A stretch of DNA of 64,000 nucleotides from Brachionus plicatilis (Eukaryota > Rotifera > Eurotatoria > Ploima > Brachionidae), in assembly GCA_010279815.1 (NCBI GenBank), contig QEOQ01000253.1, positions 873,978-937,977 on the forward strand, read 5' to 3'. The notes beneath the pieces are model-generated. The model did not search any database. It was not told the DNA's origin and saw only the letters and a program-made list of their open reading frames with translations. Below are positions 56,301 to 64,000 of this stretch, piece by piece (position 1 is the stretch's first letter; each line of letters starts with the position of its first letter). Position numbers and translations under genes: made by a program.

Positions 56301-59285
56301 AGAAATGATTTTTATTTTTCAACAAAAATCTCAGGCTTTATTTGAAGTTTTTTTTCTTAAATAATTAAATTGATAAATTTTCTATCTTGATTTTTTTTTC
56401 AAATTTTTAAATTAGTAAATTAAACAAGCATTTAATTTTTCAAGTTTTACTTAATCGATTACAAAAATTATATGTAAATTTAATTACCAATAGTAGAACC
56501 GAGAATTTTTAAAGACTTTTTTGACTATTAAAAGTTAAATTAAATAAAAACCCAATAAAAATTATTCGAATTTTTTTGTTGCCTAATTTAAAATCAAAAA
56601 AATAATATAAACTTTTTAAAAAATTTAATATTATTAATAATTTAACAGTATTAAAAAAATATTTACATAAAGACATACTTGTCAAAAATTTTGTAATGTA
56701 TTTCACTAATCTTTTGTGCTTAGATTTAAGTAACCAAGTAATTTTAAAATATTTGCATTAATTAATTATTTTTTGAATTCAAAATCACTTAGAATTTATT
56801 TTAAAGATAAAAAGAACCCGCAAAAATCCTTTGTGTTTATTTTAGAAAAATAGAAGTTTTAAAGACTTCTGTGTTAAACAAAAATTTTGGCATTTTACAT
56901 TTTTTTCTCTACTCTACTTATTTTTTACTAAGATTCAGCAATTTTTAAGCTGTTTCAATTAAATCATAATAAAATTATAAAATATGTATTTAAAATTCCC
57001 AAAATAAAATTTTTTTTTCATATAATGTTATAAAAATTTGGATCTCCTAGTTAAATTGAATATTTGAATAATAAATTGATACTAATTGATTTTGTTAAAT
57101 AAAGCAAATTCAGTCTGTGAAAATAATCATGGACAAAAAAAAGGAAAAAAACTCCTATTTTTGAGCCATATTGTCAAAAAATCTCAAAAATTTAAATTTC
57201 TACAAAAATCGATGATCAGAATAATTATTCATCTATATTAAACAAATAAAATGTTTGCCTACCCAATTTAGCTTTGCCATTAATTTCAGCCTCATCCACA
57301 AGTTTGTCTATTTTCTTACTTGTTTTTGGTATATAGTAGCTCTTGGTTCGAGTTAAAAGCCTAAAAAAAGGCAAAAAAAAAAAAAAACAATTACTAATCT
57401 TCCAAATCTAAAAATCTAAAGCCAAATTTTCAATAAACCCAGACAACAAACCAGTTCAAAATGTAGCTGTTTGCTCAAAAATCAAATCCATGCACAAACC
57501 ACTCAAGATCACTGAGAAAAATATTTGCCAAGCGAATACAAACCAACTGGGCGTTTCGTGTACACTAACCAAGCTACCCAAATTGTCCGTAGCTTCGCTC
57601 TTCAAGCTCAAACTATTCACCGACCCATTGGTCTCAACCGCAGCACTGTTCTCCTTTGCACCGCCAGCACCAACAGCACCACCATCTCCACCAGCTCCAT
57701 TGCAAACACCCGGTGCATTATTCACTGGGCCATTGGACAACAACAAATCAGCATTGGCATCGCTATTCAACAAAGTGCTATTTATGTAGTCATTTATGAA
57801 GTCGTCCACAAAATCGTGGCTGTTCGTTTGATTGGGCGTAGTGGGCACAGAGGAGCCGGCCTGATTGACGAGGGGGGCAGCGGACGCGGCCAAGTCGGCA
57901 AAATTCTCCGCCATGGACTCGCTCAGCACCTTGTTTATGGACTCGTCCAGGGTCTTTTCTATGCCGAGCAGCTTTTCGTCAGTGTCATCTGACTTTTTGT
58001 CCAAATCCAGAGTGTTCATGAGACCGATGAGTGGCTCGGTCTTGGCCGTGCTCAAAAAGCTCGCCGGTTTTTTGTTAGCCTTTTTGTGGCTCTGCTGCTG
58101 TTCCAGCTCGTCCAGTTTGGCCGTGTATTTGGCAGTGGTGGAGGCCTTGTTGGTGGGCGTGCGATACCTGCTCGGCACATAGCTGCTCAAGTGGTCGTTT
58201 TCGGTGCCAATCGAGGACATGTTGCTGTGCGACTTTGAGGCGAGATTGGCGGCGCCGTACTTGGCGGCGTAGGCGGGCGTTTTGTACGTGCCGCCAGTCG
58301 AGTTCACGGCGGCCGAGCTGCCCATGGTGGGGTTCAGGCCAGAGCTGGTTTTGAGCTTGTTTCGGTTGGCCACAAAGTCGGACTCGAGGCGGCTGAGCAG
58401 CGCCGACTGGGCGCCCAGCATCGAGTCCAGTTCGTTCCATTTGTCCTCTCTATTCGAATTGTAGTGGTTGTAGCTGGTGGCCGGGTCGTTGCTGGCATAG
58501 TTCGAATAGCTGTTGTAGTTGTAGGCTGACGGATTGGAATGGTACTGGCTGTGGCCGTGATTGACGTAGTTGTTGTACGAGCTGTTCCACTTGGGCTCGT
58601 ATCTGTCTGTGTAAAAGCTTTCGTAGTCTTTGTCCTTGGCGACCAGATTGGGGCTGCTTTTGGACGATTTTGTGGTGATGCGCTCGGTCTTGGCGCCGCT
58701 GGGCCCGTATTTTGAGCTGACGTACTTGATGGGACGGCGCTGGGGCGCGCTGGAGTCGCCGCTGGCCGCCTGGCTGTCCTCGAGCAGCGAACTGTTGTCG
58801 TAGGACTCTTTGAGGGCGGTGGCGGTGGTGGCGACGGGCTTGCAGGTCCATCTGGCGTTCGAGACCGGATTGGTGGTGTACGAGGACACGTAGGAGCTGG
58901 AGGAGGCCGCGCTGGGCCTGCTCGCTTTGTAGTCCAGCGACGAGTCGCGTTTTTTGAACGAGTAGTCGTAGGCGGACGGCTCTGTCGACTGCAGCGAGTT
59001 TTTGTACGTGTTTGTGGTGGTGAGCTCGTCGTCGTCGAGCTCGTTCGACTTCGAGTTCACCGAGTTCTCTTTGGAGTGGGTGCGCGAGAGCAAACTTTGC
59101 GCCTGGTGAAATGTGGAGGCGAACTTTTTTTTTAGCTGGCGCGGTCGCGATATGTGGCACCAAATGGGCGCTATGCTCGCGTACTTGCGCGCTATCTGGC
59201 TCGGCGTGGTCAGCGTGGTCCAGATGGGCTGGCTGGAGGCCGCCGACGCCGACCCAGAGCTCGCTGATGGCTTGTACTTTGACAT
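50329..59285 (-). CDS. CLK: CLK/Doa-type LAMMER dual-specificity kinase with long N-terminal region
   Basis: LAMMER kinases phosphorylate SR proteins and control splicing. Eleven exons encode the kinase: 52113-52203, 51994-52060, 51821-51937, 51677-51767, 51475-51550, 51328-51422, 51064-51276, 50933-51012, 50780-50849, 50496-50578 and 50329-50434. Motifs: [25 protein letters not shown]-loop, ALKIIKN lysine, [28 protein letters not shown] catalytic loop, [27 protein letters not shown], and the signature [12 protein letters not shown]. The exon at 52255-52367 lacks an in-frame ATG and has a stop just before its acceptor, so an upstream exon is required. It joins in phase 1 to 57263-57360, which joins in phase 2 to the single exon 57544-59285. 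The sum is exactly 3042 bases (1013 residues). That N-terminal exon (581 residues) is Ser/Ala/Tyr/Asn-rich, G+C-rich and unrecognised. The kinase is certain; the N-terminal linkage is an inference. Confidence 0.8.
52368..57262 (-). other. CLK: Putative 4.9-kb CLK intron
   Basis: If the N-terminal exons belong to the kinase, this is its largest intron. It is A+T-rich without a supported gene on either strand and contains the MITE copy at 53962-54166. The minus frame at 56509-56706 is Phe/Leu/Lys-rich and not accepted. If the linkage is wrong, the region would instead be an intergenic space plus missing 3' exons of a separate gene. Confidence 0.5.
53962..54166. mobile_element. Palindromic MITE, copy 2, with 8-bp target duplication
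   Basis: The left end is GGCAAAATGAAAATAATTTT and the right end on the minus strand is GGCAAAATGTAGAAAATTTT. The inverted arms continue for about 60 bp (acatttttacattttcaaat, then agattttttgtgcaatattt, mirrored on the right). It is flanked by an identical 8-bp direct repeat, TTCTTGTT, at 53954-53961 and 54167-54174. The centre has a further small palindrome (actcttctaattta / aattagaagagt). Shares its arms with 10575-10754. No coding capacity. Confidence 0.85.
57544..59285 (-). CDS. GC-rich N-terminal exon, probably of the CLK/Doa gene (unrecognised sequence)
   Basis: Start ATG at 59285, with an in-frame stop four codons upstream (TGA TTG CTG AAC ACA ATG), so the start is well supported. The exon ends at the donor AGTTG|gtttgt; the frame to 57456 is read-through. 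The protein is Ser/Ala/Tyr/Asn/Thr-rich and largely disordered: [20 protein letters not shown] at the start, many SYNNY/YNSNY-type phrases at about residues 240-300, and a helical stretch with [20 protein letters not shown] (about 305-325). A second acidic helical part reads [18 protein letters not shown] (about 455-472). A Gly/Ala/Asn-rich segment precedes the donor. No known domain is recognised. The sequence is much richer in G+C than the kinase exons. Listed separately because the linkage to the kinase rests on splice phase only. Confidence 0.6.
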
Positions 59286-62200
59286 TGTGTTCAGCAATCA
59301 CATCAAGTGCTTTTGATCCAATCTTTTGGCAAACAAAATCTAGTCAGCTACATAGAACTCATTTTTAGCTTTTGGTATTCAGCATCTAAATAAGAGAGAG
59401 AGAGAGAAAGAAAAATAAATACAAACAATTCAAGTTATCTATAGATTGTATGCTGCACTAATGATAAAACCACACACATAGGCCAAAATCGAAGCTCACA
59501 CTCGAATAGAAGGCTTTTTCTTCGTTTGAATGGAATCTGTTTGTAGCACCAATGCAGCAAAATATGTTTTAGGCTGGAAAAAATGATAATCAAGTTAATA
59601 TTGGAATTATTTATTAAAATAAACAAAAATAATAAGAAAATTTGAACATTTAGCTAAGATCTGATCTATTCGATGAGGCTAGATTTGGGCCAATCGGATT
59701 CAGATTTGCAAGCCGAATGATTCACCGAGAAGATAATTTATTTTGCAGCATTGAGGCAAATATGTGCCAGGAATTAGCATAACTCTAGTGCTAATCATAA
59801 TTTGAGCTTGCTTTTGTTTTAAGGGGTAGCTTCTATTTGGAATAGTTTAGAAAAAGAAAAAGAAAGGTTAAATTTGGATTCTTTGAGATTATGATTGTGA
59901 AAATTTTGATTTTTTTCTATTGATTAAATACGAATTTTGTAATTTGCGCTATAAGCAAAAATCTACAATTTAGTTATGTAACCAACTTAAGGCCGATTTG
60001 GCTAATTGTGCAACTTAATTTCATTGTATTAGGCTTTTATTAAGCAAGCATTGAATGTTTTAAATGTTCTTCGGAGCTAAGTATGAGCTGTATTGCTTCA
60101 AATTGATTAAGTTTATTTTAATAGTTTTAATTTTGATTTAAAACGCTGCTTTAAAATTATTCTTCTATTCATTATTACATAAGCGATCAATGTAATATTA
60201 CAATTTATGTTCGATCTTGTAATATCTTATATTGCTGTTTGATTGTTTGCGTAGGCAACAGCTGATTATGTGCCAAACGAACAGCCAAAATTTAATCTCT
60301 TAGCTTTAATGATCAAATTTTGCTCAAAATTCTTTAATAATATTAGATTTCTCATTATCATCATAATTTTTTTTGTCCGCTATTTCTGACAAAATCACCA
60401 ATAAAGCTGAAAAAAAATTTTTCAAATGAATTTCTATGACTTTTATTTTTCAAAATAATAATCAAAATAATTAGTATTTTATCCTAAAATAAAAATTTAT
60501 AAAGAAAATTTTTAAACTAGTTTTAAGCTAAAAAAAATGAAAATTAATTTAAATTTTAAAATATAAATCTGTGAAATTGATCTAAAACTTATAGAAATTT
60601 ATATTATAAATGCTTCTCATAAAAACAATTCTAAATTCTATTCTGGTCAAAATCTGGAAAAAAAATGGCAAAGACTGGTATGTTAGAGAATCTCTGCTTT
60701 TTTGAAATTCTTCTTGGTATTTTTTACACTTTTATTTAAATCCTATTGATTTCAAAAATAAAAAAATTAAAGTCGAGTCAGATTAAAATTTTTTTGAATT
60801 TTTTTTAATTTTCTCAAGTTAAGTTACTTGAACTTAATCTTGAAGATTTTAAATTATTTTTTTTACTCTTGTACAATTATGATTTAAGGATCAATTGTTT
60901 AGGTATTATTTTTCCTGGTGACTTTTTAGAAATTTTTTTGATTTAATTATTACAAATATTTGTACATAAATTTCGGAAATTTTGGCTACTATCTTTAATT
61001 TGAAATAAAATGAGTTAATCATGAAAAAGTAATATTCATAGCTTATATTACTTGAATAGAAAGTCAAATTTTTACTAAACCACTCTTTTTATAAAAATTT
61101 TTCAAATAAAACCTTGAAAATAAAATATAGAGGCTCATTGCTAATATTAAAAATCGTTACGGAACCAATTTTAGATTTTTCTTCTCCTTGTCTTAACTCA
61201 ATTTCGCCAATATTCCATTCCAAAAATACGGAATCCTTTAAACCAAATTTTTTTTAGAATTTATTATCGGTACAGCACGACATCCTCAAAATTAAATGAA
61301 AAAGATGCCAACAAGAATGGACAAAAATGAAATTTTAATTAAATCTCCTTAATTAAATTTTAATTAAATCTTAAATGATGTAAATGGCATAAATTTTTTT
61401 TTATTAAATTTAAGGCAACAAAAACATGTTTAAAATAAATAGATAAGTTTTTGAAAACTCTCTTATCAAATAATAATTAGAAATATCGCTATTGCTCGTA
61501 TGAAAAGTTTTATGTCAGACATCTAAATCAACCATTTTTTTTAGTTTACATAAAAATACAAGTGATTCTGTTAAAAAAATTATCTATCATCAAGTTATAT
61601 TTTTAGCTTTGATTTCAAGAGATAATTTGTTTATTACAGAAAAAATAAAGAACTTGAATTACATTGACTTAAATTGAATCTAATAATTAAATGATCGCTA
61701 ATAATATTTTATTTTCAATGTTAAAAGTACTCATTAATTAAATTAAAGAAATACTTGTTTAGTATTTTTAGTTTACCTCACAATAAAATTTATTTATTCT
61801 ATCTTTAATTTATACTGAAAATAAAATAAAAAAATTAATACCTAATCCAACCTAATCAACGACTTACGAGTCATACCAGTCATAACCATGATGAAAGATT
61901 CGATTTATTTAAAAAATTTAAAAAATGACTCTAAAAAATGCAAATAAGTTAAAAAGATAAATCTGATAATCATCTTTTAAATATTCTTTACTCATTTATT
62001 TGTTAATAAATCATTTTAATTTGAAAAAAAATGCATGGCTACTAAAAAAAGTTTTTCTACATATTAAAAAATTTAATTTCATTAAAGTTTTATGTTTAAA
62101 GTTATCAAACGAAGAACTCTATATTTGTTAATCAAAATAATCTCCAATAATCAGAGCAAAATATAATTAAGCAGTAAAAATCTATTAGGTAATCAACTAA

Positions 62201-64000
62201 ATAAATAAGAAAAAATTGCATTATCAAATTTAAAAGAAATGAATATGATGCTTTTTATTTAAGAAATTGATATAACCTTTTGTGTTTAAACCTAAGCATA
62301 AATTTAGATTTCTCCAAAATATTTTTGATTGACCTCACTCAAATTTTTTACAGTCCAAAATTTAATATTCCTTATTTGGTAACAGACTATAACACTTTAA
62401 ATGATATCTTACTTTAAATTCAAGTACTAAAAAGAGTATAAACACATTTTTCAATAAATAAAAGATGAATTATCTCTTTAGACTTAATGCTCAATTTTAA
62501 ACCCAAATTTTAGACATAAAGTTATTCTACACTTTTATTATACTTTTGGAAGTCAAGCTTGTAGAATTTCTTAGTTCTTTTATTTCTTTTGACTTTTTTT
62601 ATTTGTTTCCTTTTTTTACTTTCAAGGTAATATAGATAAAAAAATAAGAATTAAAAATAAGGAATTAAGAAAGATTTTAAAAAATTTAATAAAATGGTCT
62701 TTTTTGTTTTTTTTCATTTAATTTCAGTATTTTTTAAAATGATGAATATCAATTATTATTAAAAATTTTAAAGAAATAAATAATCAAATCTAATTCCTCA
62801 CATTTAGTAAATGTGAGGAACTGTTTAGTTAATTTTATTGTTTAGTTTTGTTTCTTCAGATTTAATAAATATTAAGATAAAGACAAAATTTATTTTAAAT
62901 TATTTGCTTCATAATTGTAGAGAGAAAAAAACAAATGAGTGTAAAACTTAGATCCTTTAATTGATAAAATTAGAAAAATCAATAAAAATGGCATAAGTCA
63001 AAAATACTTCATAAATCTTTAACTCAATAGTTCTTAATAGAATCCAAAATTTTTCGCCAAATCAACTCTCTGTTGAATCAGATATAGACTAAACGGCTTT
63101 ATTTAAAAAAAATAAATGGAATTGCAAAAAATTTATTCGATAGTTTTTCTATAATAACTATTTTTAAGTTAAAAAATTTTAAATAGGTAAGAAATATTTT
63201 TTTTACTTTTAGTCTTTTTTTTAAAATGATGTTTTAAAAGCAAATGGATTGTGTATCCTGAATAAAACCATGTCATCCATCCTTTGTCTAATATTTTAGA
63301 AATATCAATAAATAAGCAGCAAACTTTTTATTTTTATTAATCGGTTCAGCAAATCTTTGAATAAAAAAAAACTTTATAACCCAATTAATGTTATTGATTA
63401 AATTGAATTTTTAAATTATGACGCTTTTTTTGTCTTTTTTTTATTTTATGTTACTTTTATAAATAAATTTTTAATTAAAATTCAGTAATTTATTATATAG
63501 AATTAATAATATTTATATACAATGAAGGTCAGAAATTATGATTTTCTTGAATTTTTTTTATGTCAAAATTTTAAAATTTTTTTGTTAACAGATTTCTTAT
63601 ACAGAAAACGTTTAATACATTTATTCTTTATTTTTTATCCAATATTCGATATAACAAACAAGCTAAATTTAGTGATTTCTTTAAATTAATGATAGAGGAT
63701 TGTATTGTTTTGTATTTTTCAATAAATTTTTTTTTAAATCAACTTAATTAAAAAATTGGTAATTTTTATTTAAAAAATAGTTCAAATTCCCTAATATTTT
63801 TTTCCGAAAAAATTTCTATATTATTTTTATTGTTCATAATAGGGCCCGTCATTAAGGATTTGACATTGTACTGAGCCTTGGTATACTCAGAATTGGTTCT
63901 CTTATTTTCTCAGTAATTTCTTTCGAAAAGTCAAACATTTCTATCAACAAAAGTTAATTTAGGTTTGAAATCCTTTTATATCATGTATCAACATGCTTTT
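59286..64000. other. Non-coding region upstream of the CLK N-terminal exon
   Basis: 4.7 kb with no supported gene. The first few hundred bases may hold the CLK promoter and 5' UTR; a (GA)n microsatellite lies at 59391-59408. A 27-bp perfect palindrome occurs at 62794-62820 (ttcctcacattta g taaatgtgaggaa). Near 63842, GGGCCCGTCATTAAGGAT stands out from the A+T background and may be a repeat boundary. Otherwise only A+T-rich low-complexity sequence is seen. Confidence 0.45.

Noticed and set aside
58450..59301. 283-codon minus-strand frame beside the CLK N-terminal exon
   Set aside because: Alternative frame of a G+C-rich exon. Composition (His/Arg/Gln/Leu) is that of a shadow, and the accepted frame has a clear start and a phase-consistent donor.
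1..64000. CRISPR arrays, tRNA or rRNA genes, bacterial operons
   Set aside because: None recognised. The window is intron-bearing animal DNA; the 20-bp phased units at 28861-29340 are contiguous degenerate repeats in inverted arms, not spacer-separated direct repeats.

Overview
This is a window of animal nuclear DNA. It is about three quarters A+T. Its genes are split by short GT-AG introns (mostly 43-70 bp, with a few of 1.4-4.9 kb) and encode animal-type cell-cycle, chromatin, splicing and secretory proteins. The compact introns, the extreme A+T content, an ARM-TIR protein of a kind expanded in small lophotrochozoans and a PhoPQ-related protein together suggest a monogonont rotifer (Brachionus-like). 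That placement is an inference; no rRNA or mitochondrial marker is present. There is one assembly gap (39822-39883).

Layout, left to right. 1-340 (+): C-terminal end of a PhoPQ-related protein. 1250-1925 (-): decayed LINE reverse transcriptase. 2627-4492 (+): ARM-TIR-SAM-like protein. 5548-9109 (-): Myt1-type inhibitory kinase in eight exons; its long last intron holds a clean hAT-like insertion with its own small ORF. 11850-16798 (+): ubinuclein. 19562-19942 (-) and 20085-20377 (-): VMA21 and a Tim8-type small Tim chaperone, tightly spaced. 22093-25083 (+) and 25289-27594 (+): XAB2/SYF1 and TDRD3, also tightly spaced; TDRD3 carries a recent tandem exon duplication. 29551-32735 (+): OBI1/RNF219-like RING ubiquitin ligase. 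35892-37465 (+): TXNDC5-like triple-thioredoxin disulfide isomerase. 42039-44495 (-): intronless, GC-rich PLK4. 49085-49317 (+): possible small gene. 49559-50242 (+): THEG-repeat protein. 50329-59285 (-): CLK/Doa LAMMER kinase, which by splice phase appears to include a 581-residue GC-rich N-terminal exon at 57544-59285. 59300-64000: no gene seen.

The genes are mostly housekeeping. Themes include mitotic entry and centriole control (Myt1, PLK4), replication origin ubiquitylation (OBI1), splicing and its regulation (XAB2, CLK), chromatin (ubinuclein with the HIRA H3.3 pathway, TDRD3 with topoisomerase 3B) and the secretory pathway (VMA21, TXNDC5). They are not a functional cluster.

The non-coding space is rich in small DNA transposons. 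Several have readable ends: a 663-bp hAT-like element with a perfect 8-bp duplication (6355-7017), a two-copy palindromic MITE family (10575-10754 and 53962-54166), a 494-bp element whose arms are built of 20-bp phased units (28851-29344), a TA-flanked 0.94-kb element (17505-18447), a 0.49-kb palindrome duplicating a gene 3' end (33349-33839), and a hAT transposase relic (34491-34880). Many start codons sit just after a 3' splice-site-like sequence, which fits either 5'UTR introns or spliced-leader trans-splicing.
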